64,000 bases of DNA, from contig OY282607.1 in assembly GCA_958298945.1 (NCBI GenBank), positions 55,343,020-55,407,019 of the forward strand. The letters run 5' to 3'. Below are positions 38,176 through 51,747 of the stretch, piece by piece; position 1 is the stretch's first letter, and every line of letters begins with the position of its first letter. The stretch is from Atherix ibis. Its lineage: Eukaryota; Arthropoda; Insecta; Diptera; Athericidae. The translations under genes were made by a program, and so were the position numbers. The notes under the pieces were generated by a model. The model ran no database searches. It saw only the letters and a list, made by a program, of their open reading frames with translations, and had not been told where the DNA came from.

Positions 38176-39259
38176 ATTTCAAAGGTCATATAATCAATCA
38201 ATAAAATGGAAATTACGAAATTTTATTTTATTTAAAATTTATTGAATGAAAAGTTCGACCTAGAACATAAAACGCACCCTGTTTATACTGACTCTTAGTG
38301 GTCGATTTACTTGGTTGATGGTTAATTTTATTTTAATGGCTGCGATTATCTCGATAATAGTTGGAGATTGTCAATATAAAAATATTGCAAAGCCATAACA
38401 CTATAAAGCCAACCATACACAAAACTCATCCTAAAAAAATTGAAATAAATAAGAGATTATTGTTCTGCTAACAGTTTTAAACGTGAACATTTTATGTCCA
38501 TAATTAAATTTGTTTGGTCATTTTTCCATATTGTACAAAATATTTCTAAACCGGTATTTGTGTTAAATTTTTGTTATTCATCGCTCGATAACGTTCCATA
38601 TTTGTGATATACTTTTGTTAAAAATTTTCTATTTCGCCCGAATCAAGAAATTAAAGACAATTGCAAAGAGTAAAGAAACTGCACTGCATCGAAACATTCA
38701 TGCTTTAATGTTCAATTGAATTTTTAAGTTAACCTAACCTCATATATGCGTTGAACTTGCGTTTGCTTTGGATTTCAAATGTCAAAAAATAATGCGGCGA
38801 ACCTACAGTTTACAGTAACTACTGTAACTGCCTGTCATCGTAATTTTGAACAAACAGCAAGCCGCGAAATAGAAAAAGCAAGTCTAGCATATATATTCAT
38901 AGTTCCAGTAATATTTGTAAATTAGTTCAGGTTGATCCGTGTGCCAAAGAAATAAGATTATTGAATTTTTCAAATTATTCTATTTTATCGGTTCTTTTCC
39001 ATTTATAAAAATAATTTTATTTATTTATTTTCGTTGGTTATTTGTCAAATTATTTGAATTTTTTAAAGTATTTCGTTTATTGGTAAGCATTTTTGCTTTT
39101 GTTCTTATAAATTGATAGTAATCAATTATCGAATTTATGATCCAACGTAGTCGATATTCTGCGTGTGCTTTTTTGTTTTGCTTCAAAATCATAACTATAA
39201 GTGATAAGTGATTTATTTATTTACAACACATTTGATACCAAATACATAACAACAAATGT

Positions 39260-39947
<688 letters not shown>

Positions 39948-41287
39948 TGACGCAGGCGCTTGAAAATTTACGAAAAATTAAGTTGTTTCAATACTGGCAA
40001 CACTATATTTGCCCGAGGATTAAGTATTAACCATATATCTCTTGTACTTGTGGATATACAGGATGCGTTTTACCATTATTTTTGGAATATGAGGTCTTTT
40101 CTCTCAAAATTTTCGTGGAACCACATGTTCTGTAGGCTTAATTAATCCAATTCGGGCAGAAGAAAGTTTTGCAAAATGTCCCGATAGCAATCATCAGTGT
40201 TACAGCACTGCCTCCAGCATCCTCAAAGAAATATGGCCCAATGAAGCCGCCGGCCCAACTGTTTACAAGAGGTGCTCAAATAGCGGCTATTCTGTTTATT
40301 GACAAAGGCAGTCATGTCGAAGTGTTCTTCGTCGCTCATAATGATTTTTCGCATTTATTGGTGTTCATATGTGTTGATTTTTATTTTGAATGACAAGAAC
40401 TCAAAAGTCTCCTCTTTTGGCAAATTTGTCATAAAATTATAGGCAAATTGAAAGAAACTGCATTGGTTTTATTGCCCGAAGTAGATTTATTCGTTGTCAA
40501 ATGTGAATGTTGACATTTTTTGAAATGCAAAACATAAAACAGATAATATCCCTCAAACAAAATTGGAGTAAAGCTTTTAAAACAAAAATAAAACAAACAA
40601 AATATGCAAATTCATTGTCCATTCGATCCAAAATCGGCAGAGTATATTTCGAACTGTTTAAAAGGATAATTCGATGGTGTTTAAGGGTTCGCTTTTTATC
40701 TTTATATCTCATGACATAAACAACAGAAGTGTCTTTCATGTCCTTTGTATTTTCATATACTTTATTACGTATAAAGTTATTTCCATACCATTGCAAATTG
40801 TTTATTTAAATGGAATTCTTCCAATTGTAGTTTATTTAGTTTTTGTTGGTTTTTCTATTTATTATTTATTATTTTTTTTACAATAATTAATTGAAATTTT
40901 AAAAAAATTCAATTTTCAGTAAGTACTAAACTCTATTCTGTTTAGCATTCAATAACTTGCAATCTGTTCTATTGCATCCTTTTTAGAAAGAAGATGATAT
41001 TATTCAGATATATTTGTATTTGTAGGTATAAGTCAAGCTCTTAATCGCGACCAACTGACTCTGGAAACGCAAAACGATTCTTTCCATCACATAATACTTT
41101 AAATTATTTTTGAAAAACCGGTACTTTCAAGTAAATTTAGCTAATAAACTAACAGACATCTCTCCGCCATTATTCGTTGGTGTACCATAGGGTAGAATAC
41201 TTGGCCCCATCCTCCTACAATATTTATACGAGTACATCCAATATTCCAATGAAGATGACAATACCATATATCCTTACTCTCAGCAGT

Positions 41288-41359
41288 GAACTTCAGTGTC
41301 TTGTGCTATCTCACTGCCATGCCTTAATGGCAGTGCGATAGCAGAAGACACTGAAGTTC
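41288..41359. repeat. 72-nt hairpin (U2')
   Basis: Same as 27728-27799: 33-nt arms, two mismatches, 6-nt loop. Confidence 0.8.
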
Positions 41360-41519
41360 GGTATCTAGAACTGATCTTATATATGGGTTTTTCCCCAACC
41401 TGTATAATATCTTTCAAAACACACGTGTCATAAGTTTTTCTTCATGACTGTCAACTATAAATGTTAGTTATGAGTTCTTATTAATAATAGAGAAACGCAT
41501 TCTGTTCATCCAAACTTCA

Positions 41520-41947
41520 TATTTAAAAATCATATTTAGCGATGAAGGAAACATTAAAAAATGACGGCTACGTTAACTAAAAAAATTCTCAAATCTGGGA
41601 TTCGAGAAATCCTCATTTGATTTACAAAAATCGATACATCCTAAAAAAAAGTCACTGTTTGGTACGGTTTATGGGCTGGTGGAATTATTGGGCACTTCTT
41701 CTTCTTCGAAATAATCGTAAAGAGGACATTGCAATGTGAATTCTGAGCAATATCGCCGACTTATTAGTAAACTTTTCATGATCCAAATTAAATTAAATAA
41801 ATGTGAATAAGCTTTAGTATCAGCAAAACAGCGATACGATCATCAAAACAATACCGGTTTCTTGGGCACTAAATTCGGTGATCGTAACGCTAATGTGAAT
41901 TGGCCGCCAAGATATATTCTGGACTTTTTTCTTTGAAGCTATTTTAA
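41520..41947 (+). pseudogene. Tc3-B catalytic-core relic (U2')
   Basis: Plus-strand copy of the disrupted SDEGN to NWPPR series, with additional point changes near 41581-41610. Confidence 0.65.
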
Positions 41948-42526
41948 AGGCAAAGTGTATGTTATGGCAACCCTGGTCAGATGTTCTGAGTAGTTCAACT
42001 TCGATAGACCGCAGAGGTATGAGCCCCAACTAGAGCAGTGATGGTAAATTTTGAAAAATGGGTGAAATTTTGTTGATAAATTGTTTTAGTACTAGCTCAT
42101 GGGTCAGTGGCGTCACATAGAATGGGGGAGGAAAGGATAGTTAAAAACTACTTTTTTTTTGGTTCTCACTTTTAGGATCCTCTAAAAAGTTTTAGTTTTC
42201 TTTTTGTTTTAGAACTTTTACTTTTGCAAGTGAAGAGTACAAAATAAAGGTCGACGTCAAAAAATTAATATCAATGCGGTGATAACATTAATTACCGCAC
42301 CACGTGACACTATGCCCAGTGTCTCTGCACTGAATATTTGAACGAACGTCGATATCCAGGCCATTTCATAAATTCGGTTAGCTGCATTGTTTTGGGCGAA
42401 AAGGAATTAATTATTTTTTCGCTAGATGGCTGTAGTGATGTATATATATACAGGAAGCTTTTCATGCTCCTAGTCGATTTTGTTTGGCTGCCATTTCGGT
42501 TTGGCTGACACTCGTCTATTGGCATT

Positions 42527-42781
42527 TGTTGAGATGAATTAATTTCACTTGCAATTATTTTTAAGTTATTATATAGAGTCAAAACAAAACTAAGTAGGCA
42601 GTAATTAGAAAATGAAGTTTTCGTTTATAGAATAATAAGAAAAATCTATTGTTTGATTATATGTCGAAGTGAAAGTGTGTTCCGAAAAATAAATAAAACT
42701 ACCACTGCCAAATTGGTGTGTTTGTTGTTTATTTGTCAAATCAGTGTGTTTAACTGGAGATCATCGAAATTATTCACAACA
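42527..42781 (+). repeat. copia 5' LTR (255 bp)
   Basis: Starts TGTTGAGATG and ends CAACA, directly followed by the primer site. The first 112 bp are identical to the 3' LTR remnant. Confidence 0.85.
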
Positions 42782-42797
42782 GGTTATGGGCCCAGAG
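42782..42797 (+). promoter_or_regulatory. copia primer-binding site
   Basis: GGTTATGGGCCCAG begins immediately after the LTR. This is the form used by copia-type elements primed by an initiator tRNA-Met fragment. Confidence 0.75.
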
Positions 42798-43001
42798 TTG
42801 TCGTAAGTCAGAATCTCCAGTTAAGGACAACGAAAGCAGAAAATCGACAGGACAAACAGCATGTAGGAGCAACCTAACCTCCAAATTCCCCGCAAACTGT
42901 CATCGAAAGTCAGAGCAGCCGTCGTAAGTGTCACCGAACTGTAAGTCTGAAAATTTTATAACTAGTCTAGAAAAATGGAAATTGTAAAGTCAGTTTGAAA
43001 A

Positions 43002-44348
43002 ATGGACACAGTCAAGTCAAAATTAGTAACACTGTGTGAAGATTCAGAAGGCAAGGTTAATTATGCGTCCTGGCGCTTAAAATTAAACTTAGTCTTAAAA
43101 ACAAAAGATGTGTATGAAGTCGCAATCGGCACAAAAGTCAAACCAGCAGGTGCCTCAACTGATGAAACAGTGAAAGCATGGGTCAAACAAGATCTCGAGG
43201 GCCAAACACTCATCGCACTCAACGTGAGCAGTCAGATAGCCAGCAAACTCGCACACTGTGTGACTTCAAAACAGATGTTGGACAAAATCATCAACCTGTA
43301 CGGAACTAAAACTGAAGTGACCAGAGAGACATTGCGACAGAAATTTTTCTCATTTGTCTACGACGAGACAAAGTCAGCTGCTGAAAATTGCATGGACATC
43401 ACCGCCATTGCCGAGGAACTAGCAAATGACATTGATCCAATTCGTCCAAGTTGGATGATATCGAGGATCCTGGGTGTGCTGCCACCCAAGTTGGCATACT
43501 TCAGGACATCATGGGACAACGTCGATGCAGGACAGCAGACAGTGGAAAGACTAGTTGAACGACTCAGACTTGAGGACGAGAGGCTGAAAGAAAATGGAAA
43601 TGGATATCAAACAAGCAATCAGAATGCACTTGTCACCAAGCACCACAACAAGAAAGGACAGCAACCAATGAGCAAGAGTGAGGCCAAATCGAAAATCTGT
43701 TTCAAGTGTGAGAAGAAAGGACACTTTGTGAGGGAATGCAAAGGCAAGCCAACACCAAAGTACTTAGAATATTGCATACGCAATTACGCCTGCAACAAGT
43801 GCGGAAAGAAGGGACACTTCAAAAATGAATGCAGATCACGTTCCAGTGAGCAGAGTAACCAGTCACCATTGGCACTTCTGAACACATCCCATGACACAAA
43901 CTCATTGCTGAGCAGCAATTTAGTGAGCAAGGACGAATGTTGGTTTCAGGACTGTGGAGCGAGCCAACATATGTCATCACACCGCAAGTGGTTCACCGAC
44001 ATGGTCGAACTGGACAAGCCTGTTCTAATCCTAATTGGAAATGGCACTCAGCTAAATGGCGTTGCTGTTGGAAATGTGAAATTGGAAGCATATGATGGCC
44101 AGAAGTGGAAGGAAGTGGTTCTCAAAAATGGTTTGTACGTGCCAAGTCTCGGATTTAACCTCGTCTCAGTGGGGCAAATCCTGGATAAAGGTTTTCAACA
44201 AAAGGCTGACCACAAAAGGTCAAAATTTGTCAACCCAAGGACAAATGAAGTAGCTGTCATGGCAGAACGAGAGGGCAACCTATTCAAGATGCTACTGAGG
44301 AGAGAAAAGAAAGTTGAATGCACTTTTATCACATCAATCAGGACATGA
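43002..44348 (+). pseudogene. copia gag-protease segment
   Basis: 448 codons. The N-terminal part is a UBN2-type copia capsid region (YASWRLKLNLVLKTKDVYEV). Two CCHC nucleic-acid-binding knuckles follow, CFKCEKKGHFVREC and CNKCGKKGHFKNEC, then the aspartic protease with DCGASQHMSSH as its active-site block. The frame ends in TGA at 44346-44348, just before the integrase zinc-binding region, which continues in another frame. Retroelements of this family normally encode one long polyprotein, so this is a disabling break. Knuckles and protease otherwise look complete. Confidence 0.85.
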
Positions 44349-45364
44349 CATGAGAGACTGGCGCATCAAAACATAAAGTACGTGAAAAACATTTTGAAAA
44401 GTCAAAATGTGAAGTATGTGGACGACTGGGATGGCACCAACTGCATAGGCTGTGACTATGGGAAGTACCATCGGATTTCTCACCCTCCAAACCCGAAGAA
44501 AGCGAAACAACCCCTGGACCTGGTGCACGTGGACATGCGTGAAATGGACGTTCCTTCTCTCGGAAACTCAAAGTATTTTCTCCTATTTAAAGACGACTAC
44601 ACACATTATCGCACGATATACTCCATGAAGTCCAAAGATGAAGCTTCAAGCAAACTTGAAAAGTACATCAACCTGGTAGAAAATCAATTCGGGAGGAAAA
44701 TAAAGAAACTCAGATCAGACAACGGAACCGAGATAAGGAACGCCCAAACAAGAAAGATGGTAGAAGAAAGAGGAATTTTCCACACAGTCACAAACACCCA
44801 CACACCAGAGCAAAATGGAAGGATCGAGAGCGAAATGCGAACCATCGTAGAAGCCGCTCGTACAGCAATTCACTCCAACGGACTAGACAAGAGACTATGG
44901 GCGGAGGCAGCAAACTACGCAGTCTTCACCATCAACCAGACTGGCACAAGCTCCGTTGAAGGAAAGACACCAGCACAACTTTGGTTTGGACGACAGGTCG
45001 ATATCAGCAACGTAGCACTCACATCCGAATGCTGCGTGCATTCGTATGTGAGTGCTACGTACTCAAACCAAATCACAAGAGAGGAAAGATGGATCGCAAG
45101 TCTGAAAAAGGAATCATGATAGGCTACGAATGGGACTCACCATGTTATAGAATTTACATTCCAAGCACAGGAAAAATCGTCAGCTCAGACAACGTAATCT
45201 TCCATGAAGCCAAGCATGAAGCAAGACCAAGGACAGAACTGAGCTACTCAAGCCCGCAAGAAGTGACTGCTGAAGAAAAAGAAGCGGATGAGGAAACGGA
45301 GCAAGCAGAATGCGAGTCAGACGAAGATGGACAGCATGAAAAACCGAAAGAAAGGGTCAACTAG
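44349..45364 (+). pseudogene. copia integrase segment, frame-broken
   Basis: Integrase inserts the cDNA into the host genome. The HHCC zinc finger is recognisable (HERLAHQN, then CIGCDYGKYHR), followed by catalytic residues in VHVDM, LRSDNGTE and GRIESEMRT, a D,D(35)E-type core. The frame open from 44382 stops at 45119 because of an inserted hairpin at 45010-45060. The distal part continues in the frame of 44981-45364 with ECYVLKPNHKRGKMDRKSEKG and ends in TAG at 45362-45364. Confidence 0.82.
45010..45060. repeat. 22-bp inverted repeat inserted in integrase
   Basis: Arms 45010-45031 and 45039-45060 are complementary except for one base, with a 7-nt loop. The right arm belongs to the native reading (FVCECYV). 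The left arm is extra and shifts the frame, the pattern of a fold-back, template-switched insertion. Confidence 0.8.
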
Positions 45365-45608
45365 ACACCACCAGCGAATCAGACACCAAGTCGAGAACTG
45401 AGAGTCCGCAACACTCTGAAACAACCCAAAAGATACGCCGACTACATCACCGACTTCCTGGGAAGAGGCAACATTGCACAATGTGCACTGATTGGTGAAG
45501 TTGGGGAAATCGCCGTCGAAAATGCACTGAAGGATCCTGATTGGAGAAAGGCGATGCAGGAGGAGTACGATTCGTTGATGAAAATAAGGACCTGGAAGTT
45601 GGAAGAAT

Positions 45609-45690
45609 GCCCGAAGGATGTCAAGCCATTATCTTGCAGAATGCCCGAAGGATGTCAAGCCATTATCTTGCCCGAAGGATGTCACTGCGT
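45609..45690 (+). repeat. 34-bp tandem duplication inside copia RT
   Basis: The segment beginning GCCCGAAGGATGTCA occurs at 45609, 45643 and 45670 (the last two shorter). Slippage expansion that disrupts the polyprotein frame. Confidence 0.75.
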
Positions 45691-47031
45691 GAGAAAGCGA
45701 ACGGTAAATTGAAAGCCAGACTTGTCGCAAGAGGTTTTGAGCAGAAAGAAGGTATAGACTATGCCGAGACATTTAGTCCAGTAGCTCGTCATGCCTCGAT
45801 ACGATTGATACTGAGTCATGCTGCAACTGAAAAGATGAAGTTGGTCGCATTCGACGTCAAAACTGCTTTTCTGTATGGGAAGTTGACTGAAGTTTTGCAC
45901 ATGACTCAACCCCAAGGATTCGAAGATGAAAGTAAAAAAGTATGCCATCTACTCAAAGCAATCTACGGTCTGAAAAAGGCTCCAAGAGTCTGGAACGAGG
46001 AAGTGTCAGGAAAATTTGAGGAACTTGGACTGCAGAGCACTGACGATGATCCTTGTGTTTATTATAATCAGGATAGGAGCATCCTGATGACACTCTTTGT
46101 AGATGATGGGCTTATCGCAGGAAAGGACGTGACTGAAATCTACAAGCTGTTGAAGAAAATTAGTCAAATATTTGAAATCACCTACAGTGAGACCGTGCAA
46201 GAGGAATTTTCATATCTGGGGATGGAACTGAAGGTGAAGACTGATGGGATATCTGTGAGCCAACCCAGGCTCGAGAAGATGCAACATGCCGACTGCAACC
46301 CCGTCTCAACTCCCATCGACATTGGAGCTGCGAAAGAAGTCATGGAGAAACCGAATGTCCAAGCAACAGCCACCAAAGCACCCTACCGAGAGGCAATTGG
46401 TAGCTTGCTGTATCTTGCGACAATCTCCAGGCCAGACATTAGTTTTGCGGTAAATATTCTCAGCAGATTCTGTGCACAACCAAAAGACACTCACTGGAAC
46501 ATGGTGAAGCGAGTATTCAAGTATCTGAGAGGCACGATGAACAGTGGAATCTTCTGCAATGGAGACAACAAAATGGAAGCTTACTCTGATTCGGACTTCG
46601 GAGGAGATCGAGAGACTATGCATTCGACGACTGGAGTGCTACTCATGCGAGGTGGACCACTGGTGTGGTACTCGCAAAAGCAACGACTAGTGGCAACCTC
46701 CACAGCCGAAGCCGAGTACCGGGCAGCAGTATTTGCCATTGATGACGTTTGTTGGATAAGAAGAATCGCTCGTGAGCTCAAAATTCTGCAGACTGATGAA
46801 CCCACCGACCTCTACGTGGATAACAGATCTGCAATCTACATGCTCAAGAATGTTCACGAAGGCAAAACCAATAAGGGCAAGAAACACATTGAAATTCCCC
46901 GTAAGTTTATCCAACAGCACATCGACAAAACTGTAAGTCCAAAACCAATTCGAAGTGAACAGCAATTAGCTGACATTTTCACCAAATCATTGAGTAAGAA
47001 AATCTTTGCAAAACTACGTAGTGAATTAATT

Positions 47032-47040
47032 CAGGAGGAG
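47032..47040 (+). promoter_or_regulatory. copia polypurine tract
   Basis: CAGGAGGAG abuts the TG of the 3' LTR at 47041, the position for plus-strand priming. Confidence 0.6.
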
Positions 47041-47152
47041 TGTTGAGATGAATTAATTTCACTTGCAATTATTTTTAAGTTATTATATAGAGTCAAAACA
47101 AAACTAAGTAGGCAGTAATTAGAAAATGAAGTTTTCGTTTATAGAATAATAA
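47041..47152 (+). repeat. copia 3' LTR, truncated to 112 bp
   Basis: Identical to the first 112 bp of the 5' LTR, then joins sequence otherwise found at 30536. About 143 bp of LTR and roughly 1.6 kb of U2'/L are missing. Confidence 0.88.
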
Positions 47153-47334
47153 AACTCCGCGAATTTGCAATTATTTTAGTCTGTAGTTGGTATACAATTA
47201 TTAAATGTAATAATTTATATCTAGCCATCTAAAGTTATTTCGGACCTTTAATTTTATATGCAAATGATTGGTATTGATGGATAAATAATATGGACTTACG
47301 GGCTCAAAACAAAATGAATATTCCAAAATACGAG
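47153..47334 (+). repeat. Linker L remnant before mariner M3
   Basis: Nearly identical to 30536-30716. Noncoding. Confidence 0.85.
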
Positions 47335-48523
47335 TACGAAGTCTGTTTAAAAAGTATTGGGAATTTTGTGTTTTTTCAAAAATTATTTATTTATTCATGA
47401 ATATCTATTTTGTCCCCTTCAAAGCAATCCCCACCAGATATTATAAACTTGTGCCAACGTTTTTTCCAATTCTCGAAGCACTTCAAAAAATCATATTTTG
47501 TGATCTTGTTCAGCTCCTCCTTCGATGCCGTCTTTATCTACTCAATCGTAGTATAGCATCATCCTTTCATGGGGCTCTTCAGTTTCAGGAACAAGGAAAA
47601 GTCTCTGGAGGCCAGATTTGGGGAATACGGTGGCTGCGGCTTTATTAGTATGTTGTTTTTAGCCAAAAATTCCCGCACAAGCAACGATGCGTGATGAGGG
47701 GCGTTATCATGGTGCAAAAGACAATTTTTGTTCTTCCACAAATCCGGTCGTTTCTGGCGGATTGCTTTCGGCAACTTGCGCATAACTTGCAGGTAATATT
47801 CGTTATCGACCGTTCTACCCTGTGGTAAGAACTCATGATGCACCACGCCCCTGCAATCGAAGAAAATTGTAAGCAAAACCGTCACATTCGAACGAACTTG
47901 GCACGCTTTTTTCGGTCTTGGTTCGTGTGGGAGCTTCCATTGGGATGATTGAGATTTTGTTTCCACGTCTAACCATAAACCCATGATTCGTCACCAGTTA
48001 CGACCCTCTGGAGCAATTTACGGTCGTCGCGGACAGAGTCCAACAGTTCCTTAGCAATGTTAATGCATTGCTGTTTTTTGTCGAAATTGAGCAGTTTTGG
48101 TACGAATTTCGCGGCGACTTGTCTCACGCCCAAATCATTGGTAAAAGTTGAATGACATGAGCCTATCGATATGTTTAAGTCCTCAGCAACTTCTCTAACG
48201 GTGATTCGACGATTGGACAATACTATTTTCTTCACTTCGGTCCAAGGTAGCTTCACCATATGCCACAGTTAATATTCGGAATGTGTCCGTGCAATTAATT
48301 TTGTTTTTCACACAAAATTTGATACATATTATTTGTTCCATTTTTTGGAATGGGCAAAAATCGAAAACGAGCCAAAACACGTGAAAGCAAATCAGCTGTA
48401 AAAAATTAACTGAATATTCAAAATGGCCCAACTTGTCGGCATAAGCCTCAAAAAAATCGAAAATCGAATACACGTAACCCGCGGAAATTTAAAATTCGCG
48501 ATACTTTTTGAACAGACCCCGTA
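47335..48523 (-). mobile_element. mariner element, copy M3 (complete ends, dead)
   Basis: TA at 47335-47336 and 48522-48523, with the same inverted ends and internal deletion as M2. Same neighbours on both sides, so it was duplicated with its flanks rather than independently inserted. Confidence 0.9.
47391..48341 (-). pseudogene. mariner transposase pseudogene (M3)
   Basis: Same protein remnants as M2: TGDESWVYG, LLHHDNAPHH and YSPNLASRDF carry the three Asp. The join after WVYG differs by one base from M2, giving a different frame there. N-terminal start at 48339-48341. Confidence 0.87.
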
Positions 48524-51416
48524 TTCCCATTTTTCGAGAGGCTTTTTGAATTATCTCACGAACACACATGCATAGAAATAATTCGCTAATATACCCTCTT
48601 TGTTTCATTAGTTGTGATAGATTTGGCATTTTAATGATCGAAATCGGTGAAGGATCCATTATCCTAGAGCAAAAAATGCGCTCGCTAGTCGAAAAATTGC
48701 TGATCGCCGATTTGTTGAGGAGAAGACCGCTCCCCAGGAACATTTTGGCCTTCATGGACACATATTTTGTTGCTATCAATATAAAATGTTGCCAGAATGG
48801 ACACTCCGCAATATTTCGGACCATTTTTGTCGATTTCAACATTTTCTGTCAACAATTTTTGTTGCTAGAAATATTTTATTGTCAACTTTTCGATTTCAAG
48901 AATTTTTGGTGACTGCGACCAATTATAGTTGCTTTTGGGCCAGCGCATTGCGAGGATTTTTCTCGATTTTCTCGTGAACGAAGAGTGAGATCGGCTTGAT
49001 TTTTTTTATTTCTTCAGTTATTTACTGTTCTACCTTCTGAAGGTTATTTTTTTCACTTCCGTCCTTACAAGAATATATTTTTTCCAATTCAATTTTAATT
49101 TTTCGAACAATTTTGAATAATTTTCGATAGAAAGCTTCGTGTAGCATTACCGATTGTCAGTTTTTAGTTTCGAAATAATTACTTAATTATATAACAATGT
49201 TAGAGTATATTATCTTTGCAAGGTAATGTTTCGAAATATCACAATTCATTTGGTTTTTGCCAATATTTGTTGGATCTTGACAGTTTTTTCTGGTAGTTTC
49301 CAAAAATTTAAATTTGTTTGCGGAAAGAAGTAAAATGAATAATTAAAAAAGTCTTGTACTTTTTAGCTAAAAATTGTAGCTGTACCAATCTCAATAGAAG
49401 CTCTACCAAAAATCAAAAGAAGAAATAATAATAATAAATTAAATTCCAACTGAAATCGTAAGAGTTAAATTCTTCATTTTCGATTGCGTGCAAAAAATTT
49501 GCGGCCAAAAATCACTACTGAATTCGATCAGCAGAAATTTTACAGAAAAAAATTAAGTATAAAAAATTTTATTTAGAAAAAATTTTTGGGTTATTTTGGG
49601 CAGAATCATTTTAAAAAAATGAAACGAATTCATTCCAATCTAAATTTATAAAAATTAAATCAAATTCAAATCAATAAAATTTAATTTTTTTCTAGTTTTT
49701 AAAATCCTTTTTGGCGACATTTTTGTTAGTTAAAATTCGGTTTAAATGTATAACCTGAAAAGATTAAAAAATACCTGGATAGGCCCGAACATCCGATTTT
49801 CGTATATGTATACGCAATTGTCTGTATGAATTATTGCAAAAGCGGCGATAAATTGTACTGCTTGCATATATTTGTGTAGTTTTTTTATGTAGACATGACA
49901 ACCACTAACATCTAGTTTTCGTTACAGACATTTATTATATTCCAAAAGCACTATTAATATTCATATTAACTCATTTATTCCAAACAAAAATATAATTTAA
50001 CACAACAGTTTTAAAACACGTCAGTCTCCATTAAGTGGTGTAGCATACCGAAATGCCTAATATTGATATCTAGTTCAGATGCTGTTTTATTAAATTTTAA
50101 ATAGTTAACGAAAAAGTAAGCAAAAATTAATACATTTGCATAAATAGTTTTATTCTTCAAGATAGTAAAAAGGTAGTTTTTATTTCAGAATATGAAGTCT
50201 TTCGTGATAGGTGTGGTGCGTTCTGTCGAATGTATTTTTGAAAAAATTTGGACAGAATTTCAGTACTTTTGTAATCTAATTGAAATACATCCTTTTCCAA
50301 AAAAAGTTTATGTAGATTATATTTTCTTGTTGACTTTTTAAATAATAAAAGAGCAATAAAATCGTTCCATTTGAGAGAAAAACAATATCAATAATAAGAA
50401 ATTATAAATACCGCCACTTATTTTGGAATTCTTTTTATCTAAATTTCTCAATTGCAAGGTAACAAATGTTATGGCGTGTATACACAGTGAAACATTTTTT
50501 TGTTGAATGGTTTGAGCATTTTTATTAGATTAAATATTTTCGAATAGTCATCGGAAAATTAATATAACAGCAAAAAATATAGTCCGGCAGGTAAAAGAAA
50601 AAGTAAATACAGTTACTTTAGGAAATTCAGTAGTAAATAACCGAAAAAGGAAGAACCATCATCATATAACTTGGCTCGAATGGTCTCCTCGTAGCATTAA
50701 CCATATTTGTCTTTGTTAAATAAATTAATAATAGCAGACCAAACTTCAATAATGATTTAAAGACTTTTTGGTAAAATAAATGATACTAAGCAAAAAAACA
50801 TGATCAAATTAATTCTACTATATATAGAACACGGTCTATGAATCGTAAGACTTTTCAATATACTATCTTATAATTCTACTGCAAACAGGGGTGGGGATTT
50901 GGTAGTTTTACTTAACCTTAAGAGGAAATAAATAACAGTTCTACAGGAATAATATAAATATTTGATTTCGTAAGATTTAAATAAGATATTTCTAGACAAT
51001 ATATGTTTAAGTCGTTATCAAGCTGCACACGTGACTTAAAATGTCAACAAAAAAAAATCAAATTAAGATTATACACATATTATGAATATTAATTTAAATA
51101 GATTAATAATATCTATTTTTGTGCGTTATTGTTTAATTTACTTACTACTTTTAGTAAAGTCTCCATATTCTGTTAAAAATATATATTTTTCATGTTTTTG
51201 TTCTTCTTTTAAAAGCCTTAATTCTATTAAATAATAAATTAAGACTTTTAACTTTTTTTGGATCTTCAATTTTGTCAATATTATTTTTTATTTTTTATTA
51301 CAGTCGATTTAGAATTTATCATTTCTAAATTTCTCAATTAAAAATATATTTTTATAATACTAGATCTCCGGGGGGCCCCTATGTCAAACATTCTACTTAA
51401 TAGAGGGAAAACATCA

Positions 51417-51747
51417 TCACACCAAAAATGCGTGACAATGTTCGAATTTTTTATTCATATCCCCTATGTCCAAATATTCTCCTTTTTTTCCCGCTCCATA
51501 CAATCCTAACATCAATTTTTGCGCTTTGGCCATTTTTTAATCTTTAGTCGCATGGCTATATTCGCGAGCAGCTTTTCTCTTTTCAGGTTGGTTTTCGTTA
51601 TAATTTTTCATTACATTTTTAATCTCCCTTTCTCGATTTTTTGCATAAACACGCTTCCTCGCAGTATTCTTTTGAATACGCTTACGCTCTTTCATCTCTT
51701 CTTCACTCAAATTTAACTTTTTTCTACCTATGTCTATAACATCCTAC
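51417..51747 (-). pseudogene. Helitron-type N-terminal exon relic (U4)
   Basis: Copy of 3439-3769. A base change gives a slightly altered CxxC neighbourhood near 51443. Confidence 0.42.

Larger units (their letters stand above)
45365..47046 (+). pseudogene. copia reverse transcriptase/RNase H segment
   Basis: Copies element RNA into DNA. The N-terminal part (45400-45600) is in a different frame from the rest (45541-47046). In the long frame: KARLVARGFEQKEGIDYAET, the DVKTAFLYG catalytic block, LKAIYGLKKAPRVWN, the active site LFVDDGLIAG (about 46095), and the C-terminal RNase H with YSDSDFGGD, STAEAEYRA and ADIFTKSL. It stops at 47044-47046 inside the 3' LTR. A 34-bp motif repeated about three times at 45609-45690 causes the frame change. 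Confidence 0.85.
42527..47152 (+). mobile_element. Ty1/copia-type LTR retrotransposon, defective
   Basis: 5' LTR (42527-42781), primer-binding site, gag, protease, integrase, reverse transcriptase and RNase H in copia order, purine tract, and a 112-bp truncated 3' LTR (47041-47152). The reading frame is broken at several points, described below. Inserted into U2' after GGCATT. The 3' target site is gone because a deletion fused the 3' LTR remnant to linker L. Confidence 0.93.

Noticed and set aside
42653..42877. Small gene overlapping the copia LTR
   Set aside because: It spans the LTR and primer site and is explained by the retroelement.
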